Assembly (NCBI GenBank): GCA_018398575.1
Contig: JAGTXZ010000003.1
Coordinates: 372,001-436,000 of the forward strand
DNA length: 64,000 nt
Source of the DNA: Ampelomyces quisqualis
Lineage: Eukaryota > Ascomycota > Dothideomycetes > Pleosporales > Phaeosphaeriaceae
Reading direction: 5' to 3'
Shown here: positions 31,331 to 42,106 of the stretch, piece by piece
How the letters are laid out: each line of letters begins with the position of its first letter
Numbering within the stretch: the first letter of the stretch is position 1
Made by a program: the position numbers and the translations under genes
The notes under the pieces: generated by a model
What the model was told of the DNA's origin: nothing
Database searches by the model: none
What the model saw: only the letters and a program-made list of their open reading frames with translations

Positions 31331-33797
31331 GCCTGAAGGCACGGCAGCACACGAACGAGGCCAGAAGGCATCTGTACAGCATAGTAAATGCAATTGATTG
31401 ACTACGCAACGATACAATCAGCAGTAGACACTTAATTTAGGGTCCTGATACATACTAGTAGGATTGAATCTGCAGCATTGCAGAAGAACTAATTGAATTG
31501 TATTAATAGGATATTTGCGACATGTATAGGGTTGGTCCGTCTTCCTTAGCACACCTAACTTACAAACATAATTCTAGCTTTACATTATGTATTGTGTGTC
31601 TTGGACAATAATCCAGAGTTCACCTCGATAGCATGGCAATAATCCTCTCTACCCAAGGGACTTGAGCACTCCCAATGTAGTCTACGCATTCTCGCAGCGT
31701 CTGTGCACGAGAGGAATACAACCTAATTAGAAGGCCCATGTGCACTAAAAGCGTCCTGAACACTTTCGGCTGTGCTGGTTGTGATCGATCACACGCTTTC
31801 CCAAATGTTTCGTTGAAAGCAAGATCACAGTCCAGCTTAGCAGTGATGAATGTCGATATACTATCTGGACGCACTGCATGACAAGATGGCGCACGCTATA
31901 CTAAGCTTATTCTCTGCGCCCGCACTGGAGGTGCGGAATGAGGTATCAGGATTTGAAATAGACTAGTCCAAGGCATACCAGGAAATCACTATACATAGAT
32001 AGAATCGTGGTCGCTTAACGCAGAAAGAAGGTTCCCGTCCCTTAACAATCCTTGGCTGTGCATCTTAGTATTATTTCCATGCTCTGACTCATTCCCAAAG
32101 AAGGCTTCGGGCGTGCTATCAAGTTGGCTTTACAGGTTGAAAATTGTAAACCACGGACATATTCTCCCGAGTCGTGCACACGTTCAAGCTAGTAACAACC
32201 AATACGCAAATCATAGTTGCACCTACTTGCAATAAGAGCGATTACTGTACATAATTTAAAGACCCATCTACCTTTGATTGGAGTTCCAGGGAGACTTGTC
32301 AGCAGCTCTAGTGCTACTGTTTCTGCCAGCAGCCTGTTCCTCACGTGCGCTGACTACTTTCTCGACTCAGCCTAGATTATGCGCATTGTCAGAAACACAA
32401 TCAGACCTGGTTCGGCCTATGTCTGCGAATTCAAGAGTGCAGACTCCGCAAAGCACAACGTATGACGTAGTGCCGAGCGCTCAGGCACAGCTTTACACTT
32501 GAACGTAGAAAGCTTGTAAAGATGGGATGGAATCTTGTTCAAATGTTCTGGACTATTGTGGGGGTTGTGTCCCGTTGGCGTTGGCGTTGGTGACTGAGAT
32601 TGTAGCGCACAGCTGTTCACAACTCGCTCGACATGGCGCTTAGGAGAAACGCAAACGGATTCTACAGCGCAGCGAATGTAAATCGTACAAGGACGTCTAA
32701 ACATAGACTACTAGACATGAGGTGATCAACATCAGACCCACGAAAACAATGCAAGTCGAAGATACATTCCAAGTTCAGGTACATGTGCATGTACTATTGA
32801 TTTCATGTCCAGATAACCTTTTTGGATACGATTCCACTTATCATAAATGGTGTCGGAGAACGTTGTAACCGTAAGCCTAACCGACGTTGTGGCTGTACCG
32901 CGAAAACGTGCAGAAACAGGGCAGAGACGACCCCGTTGCAGGCGACCGTTGCATGCGACCGCATGAAGAAAATTAAAACAGCAGGAAGACCTGTATCCTG
33001 AATTGGAAGGATGTGTCTCTCCGTCACCGCAGGTCATCTGGCTTCATTTCCCCGCGTCCTGCAGGTTCCGTGGCGATGAATTCGCCGGGCGCCTGCTTTG
33101 TGGAATTTGTCCTGCAAGTCACACAATGAGGAGCACCACATGCATCGTGGTTACGCACTTTGTACTCTAAGCTCGACACTTCATCGCAAAACAAATGAAA
33201 TGCACGTCCAAGCCCGTCAAGGCCGAGCCGTAAAGTCACGATAGGCACCAAAGTTTCTGGCCATGGTGTAATAACCGGGAAGCTCGGTCCTCGGCTCCTT
33301 GTACGTACTGTAGCCAGCGCCATAAACGTCACCGTACAGCGGTCGCTATCGTTGCGCGTCCCTTTATTCCGCGGCGATTGCCAGCAAAAACCGTGATCGA
33401 TCCAGGCCGCTAGTGGGTCCTCGAGTCTACAGTTCTGGACCGTCGGGTTCCAGTTCACTCTGGCTCGTGATTTCGGGCAACTCGAGCCAAATGGACGAGT
33501 TTTATGTAATGATTTGGATAAGGTTTCTAGATGGTGGGGAAATTTGATGCCGTGAGTATGTTGCTTGTAGAGGGTGTTGGGTCTCGATGCAGAGTTGCTC
33601 CTGCGCATTGGGTTGATGGTGTCGTACGCCAGGATAACGAAGCAAATGTACTGTCCAACGACATGGGGTTGTCTTACGCAGTCCGTATGCGGACTAAAAG
33701 TACCTCGGAACATGAACACGAATGCAGTCACAGTATAGTCGTGTCAGCATGTCATTTTCATGTGCGGCACATGGCATGAGGAAGTCAAAGGTCTGCG
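31331..33797. other. Gene-poor, nothing firmly supportable
   Basis: Two minus-strand frames are longer than their surroundings: 31620-31874 (about 84 codons, no ATG) and 33024-33731 (about 235 codons, first ATG at 33713). Neither shows a motif, signal peptide or matching upstream exon. They may be relics. Confidence 0.35.
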
Positions 33798-34117
33798 TCA
33801 GTTAAGTGTGCAATAACTTTTCATTGTGTGTTTACTCATGCGAGTATCTCCATCCATTAGTATCTTGTTATAGACAACGCCGGTAATCCCACGCTCCAAG
33901 ACCCGGAGCAATCCTGTCTTTGCAACCTCCATAGATGACATGTTGTACGCAGTACAGTAGTCCCAAAGTCCAATACTTGTAAATGCTGAGGTCCCGCTCT
34001 CAAAATACTTCATGCTCCCCTAAATGAGAAAGTCGAAATGTGTAAAGGTTGGCGGAGTGCTTGGAAGCACTGTCGCTAAAGCGCAGATGATCGTAAATGT
34101 CGTAGCCATATTCTGGA
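33798..34117 (-). other. Possible small gene or relic
   Basis: A minus-strand frame starts at ATG 34013 (MKYFESGTSAFTSIGLWDYC) and ends at 33798. Just upstream, another ATG near 34112 opens a short signal-peptide-like stretch (MATTFTIICALATVLPSTPP). That stretch could be spliced (GTGCTT...TTTAG) to GSMKYFES. The downstream end is unclear. No family recognised. Confidence 0.25.
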
Positions 34118-34147
34118 TGTTGTGGCTTGAAATGACCAGTACTAAGG

Positions 34148-34366
34148 TTATGCCTTCTGTGAAGACGACTTGGCAGATGATAGTGATACGAAGGAGCTGG
34201 TCAAGGCCGAGTAGGCAGCGGCTGGTCGTCTATTGACCGACGACGTTGATGATGCACTATTGCTGCGTGTTGATTGAAGGTTGAGAACAACACAGCTATC
34301 GCAGCGGCCGTTGGAGGCGTTGCATCGCCCTCGGCATCCGCGTTCGTAGTTGGCGCACGAGAACAT
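34148..34366 (-). CDS. Small Cys-rich protein, 72 aa
   Basis: ATG at 34366, single exon, stop at 34148-34150. The N-terminus has MFSCANYERGCRGRCNASNG followed by RCDSCVVLNLQ: five Cys in a C-x6-C-x3-C-x6-C-x2-C pattern that could bind zinc. The rest is Ser/Ala-rich and probably disordered. Short proteins beginning with C-x-N-x-x-x-G-C-R-G-R and a nearby C-x2-C are a recurring uncharacterised type in filamentous ascomycetes. There is no signal peptide despite the small size and Cys content, so I do not call it a secreted effector. It is the only intact-looking gene in the 29.2-39.0 kb desert. Function unknown. Confidence 0.55.
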   Translation of the reverse strand: MFSCANYERGCRGRCNASNGRCDSCVVLNLQSTRSNSASSTSSVNRRPAAAYSALTSSFVSLSSAKSSSQKA

Positions 34367-37300
34367 TGTGTGATTGTTTGTTGATGTTGGCTGAGGTTGA
34401 GATGAGGCGCAAGACGTGTGTGGGCGTTGTGTGGAGTGTGGCTTTGGAACCGCGTTCGTGGTGTAGAGATGGTGCGATCCTGGATGTGATTTCGTTTGAC
34501 TGAAGCTGGCGACAGAAGACTATAATATATAGACTCTAGACTAGTCGTATGTAATGCCTGATGATGTAGCCACGGATAGATAGCAGGGAATGCAGGATGC
34601 ACTTGGGCGCTTCAGATAGCGCGCGTACGTCGTTAGCGGGCCTTGATTTCTCTACACAACCGTAGTGAATGCAGATCTCTACGGAGTAACAATGACGGAC
34701 GCAGGAATCGGCTAGGGTCTGTGCCTAACACAAGGGTTGTGGAGAAGAAGTGCCGCTGACACAGCTGCGGTTCAAGTCGTAAAATGATACTACTGAGGCT
34801 GTTTGATGCTGTTTGCAGATGTCACTCCTTTATCATCGAAACAACCCGCTGTGTTTTGATTGAAGGTTGCGCAACGTTACAAGGCCGCGACACTCATCAC
34901 TGGTCCATGCGTCGTTACTTATCCATACCCAGCCCAGGAAAAAGGGTCTTGCAAGTTGCGACCACGCCCTAACCTTGGTCTCATTTGGCAAACGTGCATC
35001 TTTTCCCGGCGTTCAAAATATCGGCGCCGAAGCTGTGGTACGCATTCATCCATTTCTACCTTTCTGTGCGCCAGACCCACCGTCGTTGCAGATAGAGAAT
35101 TCGTGTCATTATCTGTTATAGCCGCTGGCCAATTGCTCTGGTACCTCTTGCTGTCATGACTGCAAGGACCAGGATAGTATTGAACAAAAAAATAGTCTCA
35201 CTGCATTTCGACCTTGTGCACGGCGCATTAGTGGCCGAGCGAGCGAAACTGTCAAAGGGTCAAGACCACTAACGGTCAGTCAACCTTGCAGAAGCTATTG
35301 GCAAGCCGCAGAAGTTCATCAGCCTCTTGCAATTATACGCCACTTGAGTACGTGCCTCGGCATGGGCTTGCTCAGTGCAGTAGCCAATAGCTGCGAACAC
35401 CAACTCAGGTACAATTCTAGGCACTGACTGGTGAGGCATTTTCGAAATACGTCAAGTCCAGAATGTGGAGGGAGGTACCCGGCCCGTCAGACCAAGCGGA
35501 TACTCCGTACCGTACTCCGTATTCATTCAAGATCGAAGTTAGTGGACGGCCCCGAATCGGCCCCGAGCATTCCAACAAATCACAAGCTCAGCATTGCTCT
35601 CCAGCCACGCACCGCCGCGTATCGCCTCAATCAGCGGTAGAGCTGGATGAATCTTTGGTCGTTCCCCATCGCCATCTCTTGGTAGTTCAGAAACTCACAT
35701 ATCATGAAGAAGCTTCAGGTTTTAGAATTAGTTAATCATCGCACGGTGTTTAAGCGTCACAGACGCGCACATACCCTCGGCAATCCAGGCCATCGTTGCT
35801 TACGGTGCCGGATGCGCCACTAACTACCGGGTTGTAGTTTCCGAACTCCTCTGCCTAGTCGTTGTGTTGAGCCCGCGTTGACCATCAATGAGTGTCCGCC
35901 TTCACCCGGATGATCCAGGTCGTCTGCGCCGAACCTCCAGTTCTACCGCCAAAGCCACCAATGGACATAACCACTAGCAGAACCTTCCATCATGACGGTA
36001 TTGTCTCTGGACTATGTTGAGTCTGGAACACGAGGGAACTCAGTTGCGCGTCTATGATGTCTCCGATATCCTCCTATAGTGGAAAGGAAGAGCCAGCATA
36101 CCGATATTACCGGACTTCTTCATCTCGGTCGGAAGACGTTGCATAGTGCAAAGCATAGTGGTTCTAATATTGTACGTTCAGATCTAAGGTGAGGGTGGAC
36201 CTTATGCAAGTAACAATGGCTATACAAGTGGCAAATTTGAAGTATCACGCGCCAAAAACGAAGTATACTCATTCAAGATGGATTCGTGATACTCAAATCA
36301 TGTTGCTACTTGCCATGTTACCTCTCCTGGCGCACCGAGCGCGAAATGCTTTTGCGGCAACCCTTTTTCATCCCAATTGTTCTGAGGACCAAACGCTAAT
36401 ACGCGATGAAGACGTACCCGACGTTGCCACATCGCTCGGAGAAGTAGGCGTAGAGCCAGCGTTGGCGATGACTGGGCTATGTGGCGCATCAAAGGCACAA
36501 GAATTTGCCGGACTCGCCCGCTCCTTGACAACATTTTCATATGACCGTGAACCACTGGCGAGTATAGAGGCAACAGGTCCAACAATAATTCGCGGTTGCT
36601 CAAGTAGAAGCCTAGGCTCATCCAAACGCTACTTGTTCAACCTATTGCATGCTAGAAAGACCCTATATGCTCCACGGCAGACCATAATCTCTCCGAGGGC
36701 GCTAGGTTACGCCTTGAAAGCAGTCGGGCTGCACTAAATTTAGGACTTGACGTCTAGTCGTCCGATCACGAGTTATTGCTAAGCCAAGTGCCGAACCAGT
36801 CTTCGTGCAAGATTCGGCCCCGACATCAGCGCGTATTTGTTGAAAGTCATATTGAACTTAGCTTCACTCAATTTCACGATTATTTCCGTCCGCTATAGCT
36901 TGCTGTCTACTCTTGGGGGTTAATAGTAATGCCGCTACAACAAAGGAATTTGCTAGCTACCCTTGTTCCTTAACAATATACAAGTACATAACGCAGTTTC
37001 TTGTACATAAATATGTTCTCTGGATGTTGACTAGTGCTCTGCTCTTCTGCGACTTAGGCGACATCTTCGCTAGGGAACCTGACTGTTTTTGTGGACGTGT
37101 TGGGAAATGCGAACATGGTTTAGACGGAAGTGTAGTCCTGACTGTACAGAAGTAGAGGGACATTAACTTACCTTCTTGCACATGATTAAACTTCCCTCGC
37201 AACGTTCAGTGTATGTTCTAATTCAAGGGTCCTATAACCTCTCTAGAACACAAGCGGGAAATCATTGACAGGCACGACCAAGGACACTAGGCCCAGGGGT

Positions 37301-37919
37301 AACTAGCGATCGCTCAGTTGCATGCCCAAGGTGATTCATAGATTGTCAAGTTAGATCCTGGAACACTAAAACACCATTGTATACTCCACGCAAGACTATA
37401 TCTCTTCAGACGATGCTGTTTCATCTCGTGAAGGTTGCCAGGCGGCGCCAGATTACGATTTCACGTGTAGGTAAAGCGACCACGAAGTATCGCCAGGCCT
37501 GATGAGGAGATATCAAAGCCAAGCACGCCTTATCATGTATTGACGTCTCACCGTACAGTACTCTTCCCGACACTGAAAGGCGGGCCGGCACTCAATTGAT
37601 CGTGTATACTGAGGACGTGATACTACATGGTTAGGAGGCACAAATTGGCATAGCGATGTGCTTGTAGACTCTTGTGTGCACGTCTCTACATCCCTCCGTT
37701 CTATCCTGGAATCCATTATGGCCGAGGCTAACGGTGCTACCATTGACGCATTTAAGCCCCACATTCAAGATCAGACGCAAACTCAACAACTGGACAAGAA
37801 GGTTATGACCAACAGGAAGGGTTTCCAGAAAAGAGTGCTCACGATGACTACGCGATATTTGAGGCGGCCGTAGATACCTCGGAGCCTAGAAGGAGCATTA
37901 TCTTTTAACATTGAAGCTG
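34367..37919. other. Gene desert
   Basis: No supportable gene. The longest frame is 36204-36737 plus (about 178 codons from the first ATG), with no motif, signal or intron logic. Weak protein-like stretches on the minus strand near 35750-36000 may be relics. Copies of the recurring nonamer lie at 34680-34688 and as a close pair at 35501-35521. Confidence 0.4.
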
Positions 37920-38403
37920 TTAAAGAGGGCGTTTGAACTTTTCGAGAAGAATGTTGGAGGAAACTTCCAAGAGGACGTAGGGCCCGAAGAGGACTATGAG
38001 GGCGACGTTGAAGTCTGTACCCGCCATGCCGAGCGTTTTCTAGAAACCTTTTGATTTTCGCATTGCTTACTCTAAGCGGTACTCACCCGACATTTTCTCT
38101 GACACAGATGTCAGCAAGTAATATGTGGTAATATGTGCAGGAAGGTCTTTACTAGTCAATGTGCGAGATACAATATAAGACTCGTAGCATAGGAAACAAT
38201 CGCTAGTTGACCTTGTGAAAGATACACTTCTGCTCAGCCTTGTCGATTCCGTACAGAAAGTCTGCTTCGTCTTGAGTTAGGCCAGCTCTCACCATGTCCA
38301 GGGGGTGATACGGCGAGGCTGCCCACGGTGCATTTTAGACCGCGACGTCTTCCACGGCGTAGATTTGCCGCTTTATCGCGGAATCTGTTTCCGAGAGCGC
38401 CAT
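37920..38403 (-). pseudogene. MFS transporter relic (anion:cation symporter family)
   Basis: ATG at 38403 gives MALSETDSAIKRQIYAVEDV. A TAA follows at 38335-38337, then NAPWAASPYHPLDMVRAGLT, EADFLYGIDKAEQKCIFHKV and N. A TAG at 38203-38205 sits where relatives have Trp, then RLFPMLRVLYCISHID. After decayed sequence with remnants of introns, TLGMAGTDFNVALIVLFGPY and VLLEVSSNILLEKF follow, ending in TAA at 37920-37922. The order (charged N-terminus, K-V-[ND]-W-R-L-x-P-M-L helix 1, NAKI, G-x-[DE]-[FY]-N-V-A-L helix 2, PY-x-L-x-E-x-x-SN) is diagnostic of the Dal5/Tna1-type ACS family. Only the first 150 residues or so remain. The stops fit RIP-type C-to-T changes, with one added frameshift. Confidence 0.75.
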
Positions 38404-39004
38404 GTTGGTGTCTGGCGGTGGAGGTGCAAATGTACACACACAGGACATACTGAGCATGCTTAAAAGAGCTACCCGTAGCTTTATATAATGTCGCAGATCT
38501 TCTAATTGATCACTACACTATTCGTCATCGCCATTCTCTCTACGACACATGTTCACACGAAAGAGCAAGTTGAACACCTACTGTACCCCTACTAGCTTAG
38601 CTATAGGACAATAGCGGCGGAGAGACATTCAAACTTCGGGTGTAGAGTATGCCCAATGGTAGTTGCCTGTCGCTTCAAATGGCTGCTTGAAGTATGCTAA
38701 GCTCACGTCGGAGTAATGTGGCGGTTATTTCGGGTTGTCGCGATACTCATGATGATTATTATTACTTACTCGTGAACCTGGTGTCGGCTGTACGGTGTAG
38801 AAGTGCAGAATTGCTGCGCTCTTACTTAGCTTCGCATGACATGGAGAATGACTGTGTGAGGTGAAAGTTGGGTGACAGATTGCATTGTTAAATCCAGGTG
38901 GTTAGAAGAATCCAACCTGTTCCACTTCACAGTTCAAAGAGAAGTGCTGGATGCAGGATCGTGTGTGGGGAAAATGTTTGTTTAACTCTTGCACAGATAT
39001 CACG
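38404..39004. other. Gene-poor tail
   Basis: No coding frame. 3' flank of the polymerase eta gene at its right edge. Confidence 0.5.
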
Positions 39005-41167
39005 TCAGTTCTGCCGGCCAAAAGCTAACTTTGCCTGACCCTTCTCACCTCCACCATTCCTACTAGTAACACCACTACCCGGTGGCCGGCCCCTACCTCT
39101 CGTCGGCTTTTGGCCGCTCGTAGTCTTGCGTCCAACTTGTGCAGCGGGTGGTGGTGCCGGTGGATTGCGTTCCTCCTGCCTTATTTCCTTGGATAAGTCG
39201 AGTGCGAAATGATAGTCAACGTGTTCTGCTTTCTCGTGCAGGGGCATGTGCAGATTGCATTGTGGGCAGAAATATGTGTCAAGCGGTTTCTGTAGTGGCG
39301 GTGGTTGAGGATGTGGATGCGATGTGTCAGAGATTATTTGATGGGAAGGGGGGGATTGCGAGCGTGGCTGCGGTTGTGCGGAGGGTGGCGTGCTGGACTC
39401 CAACATATCGGTATTGGAACTGTGGCGCTGGTGTGGAGGCGTTGAAGGTCTTGCTGCGTCGTCCTGTGCATCCTCGAAGATATCTTCTTCATCTTCATGA
39501 TCGCCGACATCATCTTCTGTGTCGTCTCTTGTTGACTCGCTGTGTGCTTTGAATAATGTAGCTCTCGCAGCGTCAAAGTCTTTCCTCTTATCATCCTTGG
39601 GTCCAAAGAAATTCGCAATATTGCCTTTTGTTCTTCGTCGCTTGGCTGGTGGTTCTCGCGTACTTGTTGTTCGCCCGGTAGACATCATGGCCTTTGCCTC
39701 TTCACCTCTCACAAGAAAACCACCGATACCCCTGTTGTTCGTAATGCCATCCTCGAAGCCGCCCACGCTCAAGGAAAGATTAGCACAGGGCCATGCTCGG
39801 CCATCCACGACAACTTGGGCCAAAAGGTTCTTCGCGAGGTCGAACAGTATAGCTTCGGAAAGTGGCTTGCCTTGTGGTATAGGCGCTTGTCGGCTCCTTG
39901 TTTGAGCCCCTTGTCTGTGGTGCAGATTGATGGTTTTCGGTCTCCTTTTGTTCTCTAGAACGCCTTCTTCCACGCATCGTGAGAAGATATCGGCCACGAA
40001 GATGCGTAACCACCGAACGCCTTGCTCGAATGAGTTGATCGCCGGTCGGAAGGACTTTGCTGAAAGCATACTCTTTATTTGCGTGCGTGGATTAACTTCG
40101 CTGTGATCCTCGCCTCGAATGGTATTGTATAGCCAGCTACCGGTGTCGTCGCCTAACTTCTTCAGCTGTTCGACTGGCTGCTCGACCAAGTCTTTGACCT
40201 TGTCTGTTCCAAACATGGCCACTACTTCGTCGCCGAGCTTGCCACCGAGCATGCGAATCTTGGTAAACTTCATGTCTGATAGAAAGTGCTTGATAGCCCG
40301 ATTGCGAATGACGGTCTGCTGATTTGGCTTTTTGTATCCGGAGCCCAATTTGGCCAGCATCTTGTTCTTTGCCACACCTCCAGAGCAAGTATATCCCAAT
40401 TCGTCCTTGATTTTCTTGCGCACATCGCGAACAATCTCAGAAGCGATAACCATGCACACATCGTCCCAGTCTGGGTCCCTATCTTCGCCGTCTTCTTCTC
40501 CCGTCTCGACGAGCGCATCTGCTGCCCAGTCCAGTACTGTCGTAGGGACCTTCGGCAACCGCTCCGTGGGATCATCATATGGTGCTGGTCCTCTCAGCTC
40601 TGCATATCGTTCCAACAGGATCGTATGCACTTGCGCGCTTAGATCCATGAACACCTCGTCGATGCTGGCCTTTTCGACTCGTTGTTCCTTCTCTGGCAGC
40701 GACTCCTTGATACATTTCAATATCCTCCTACACTGCATGCGGTATGGATCCAAGCTAACTTTGTGTGTTGCCATGTTCTTGAACGAGTCCTCGTGGTACG
40801 CCCACTTCTCGTCGCCCTCCTTCCACGTCGCCACGTGTTGCATTATGAGATCCGGGCATTGCTTCAGCGCCTCAGTAGACGTGACATGTCTGCTTAGTCC
40901 GAATGCGCGTGCCGGGTAGTTGATTGCTATAAGACCTTGCCATTGCTGCACTGCCAGAGGTAATGCAGGGTCGATACCGAGACGGACCGTTTCGCACTGC
41001 GCGTAGAAGGCATCGAGATCGACGTGTGCGATGACGCGCAGCGGGGTTTGCGGGCTGAACAACTTCAGCTGATGTAGTTGTTTATACGTGAACTTCGACT
41101 TCGGGATGCGACGCGGGGAGGTAATGGAGAAGGGCGAGGACGCGAATTTCGGTGCCGGCGACGACAT
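39005..41167 (-). CDS. RAD30: DNA polymerase eta (Y family)
   Basis: Single exon, ATG at 41167, 720 aa. The enzyme copies past UV photoproducts. Palm residues are visible: Asp50 in AHVDLDAFYAQCE and Asp170-Glu171 in KASIDEVFMDLS. Finger residues are in INYPARAFGLSRH. The thumb HhH region (SGGVAKNKMLAKLGSGYKKP, then MLGGKLGDEV) and the little finger (KSMLSAKSFRPAI) follow. The C-terminal tail is acidic and disordered. It then has a UBZ3-type ubiquitin-binding zinc finger (FCPQC...H-x3-H, residues 633-653) and ends with a PCNA-binding-like GQAKLAF motif (about 710-716). Domain order and length match yeast Rad30 and human POLH. The gene sits at the edge of a decayed gene desert but is intact. 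Confidence 0.97.
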   Translation of the reverse strand: MSSPAPKFASSPFSITSPRRIPKSKFTYKQLHQLKLFSPQTPLRVIAHVDLDAFYAQCETVRLGIDPALPLAVQQWQGLIAINYPARAFGLSRHVTSTEALKQCPDLIMQHVATWKEGDEKWAYHEDSFKNMATHKVSLDPYRMQCRRILKCIKESLPEKEQRVEKASIDEVFMDLSAQVHTILLERYAELRGPAPYDDPTERLPKVPTTVLDWAADALVETGEEDGEDRDPDWDDVCMVIASEIVRDVRKKIKDELGYTCSGGVAKNKMLAKLGSGYKKPNQQTVIRNRAIKHFLSDMKFTKIRMLGGKLGDEVVAMFGTDKVKDLVEQPVEQLKKLGDDTGSWLYNTIRGEDHSEVNPRTQIKSMLSAKSFRPAINSFEQGVRWLRIFVADIFSRCVEEGVLENKRRPKTINLHHRQGAQTRSRQAPIPQGKPLSEAILFDLAKNLLAQVVVDGRAWPCANLSLSVGGFEDGITNNRGIGGFLVRGEEAKAMMSTGRTTSTREPPAKRRRTKGNIANFFGPKDDKRKDFDAARATLFKAHSESTRDDTEDDVGDHEDEEDIFEDAQDDAARPSTPPHQRHSSNTDMLESSTPPSAQPQPRSQSPPSHQIISDTSHPHPQPPPLQKPLDTYFCPQCNLHMPLHEKAEHVDYHFALDLSKEIRQEERNPPAPPPAAQVGRKTTSGQKPTRGRGRPPGSGVTSRNGGGEKGQAKLAFGRQN

Positions 41168-41755
41168 TGCTGATGTTCAGGACATGGCGCGGATGTTGAC
41201 TAGTGCAGGGACGTTTTTCGAAGCCTGCAAACTGCACATCAATACCAGATTAACCTTTGAGGCTCCGTGAACAGGGTTACCGCGATCTCGTCGCGTCTTC
41301 CCGCGATCCCGTGCATGCGCGTCATTCATTAGCCAGATCCCGCTAGCCACTTCGGGCGATGCTCGCTCTCAGGCCGACTCCACTTTAATCAGGTCCCTAG
41401 GTCTGATGGCCACTACTGGAGCACATCGGTCACATCCAGTCTGTGTGCTCTGGTCTTGATTCCAGCTCAGGAATATCCAAGCCAAGGTTGGAAATGCTGA
41501 TAGCAAGAGCAGTGTCGTCATCGATATATTCCATAGTTCGAATTCAAGCTACTAGTGACCGACGAAGCTTAACGATTGAGCCATGCACCGTTCTTGATGT
41601 CCAGACCTCGCCTCATTGACAGGCTTCATCTCAACCAACCTCAGTCTGATCTCCAAACTTCAGACCATATTTGCAAACCTCAGTCCAATCCAACTACCAG
41701 ACTTCGATTGTACTTCCAACCCACAATTAATTCCCCCCCCTCCCGACTTACCGCA
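41168..41755. other. Intergenic, divergent promoters
   Basis: Upstream regions of polymerase eta (-) and the small membrane-prot gene (+). No specific element resolved. Confidence 0.5.
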
Positions 41756-42016
41756 ATGAACTCCCTCCTCAAAACCAAACGCCTGCTCCCCATCTCTCTC
41801 AACCTCTTCGCCATCGGCGGCTCAACGTACTACCTGCAATCTAAAATTGCCTACAACCTCGAAGAGCAAGAAGCACGACTCGATGAAATTGAAGGGACGT
41901 TGAGAGGCCATATCGGGTTGATTGAAGACTCACTGGATAGGATCGAGGGGAAGAAGGATGGGAAGAAGATGGAGGAATTGTATAGCAAGAGGGGGCGGGA
42001 TGAGAAGAACAAGTGA
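41756..42016 (+). CDS. Small single-pass membrane protein, 86 aa
   Basis: ATG at 41756 in a CCGCAATG context, stop at 42014-42016. The frame is open further upstream but has no good start. The protein is MNSLLKTKRLLPISLNLFAI with one hydrophobic segment (about residues 10-26). A charged helix follows (EEQEARLDEIEGTLRGHIGL, then EDSLDRIEGKKDGKKMEELY) that looks like a short coiled coil. This layout is common among small mitochondrial or ER proteins of fungi. I cannot name a family. Its 3' end faces that of the next minus-strand gene 90 bases away. Confidence 0.55.
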   Translation: MNSLLKTKRLLPISLNLFAIGGSTYYLQSKIAYNLEEQEARLDEIEGTLRGHIGLIEDSLDRIEGKKDGKKMEELYSKRGRDEKNK

Positions 42017-42106
42017 GTGTCGGTACTTGGCAGAGGACGAAGGGATGTTAGTGTTTGGTATTGATTGATTTGTATCGCACGACCTTGCATGAAGGGTTGG
42101 TTGTGT

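Noticed and set aside
33024..33731. Minus-strand frame of about 235 codons
   Set aside because: No ATG at the frame start, no motif, and no convincing exon partner; kept only as a possible relic.
34157..34375. Plus-strand protein-like frame with two stops, first read as a decayed gene
   Set aside because: The opposite strand carries a complete 72-residue Cys-rich protein with an ATG; the plus-strand pattern is its shadow.
36204..36737. Plus-strand frame of about 178 codons in the gene desert
   Set aside because: No signal peptide, motif or homologous feel, and overlapping frames on the other strand are equally open.
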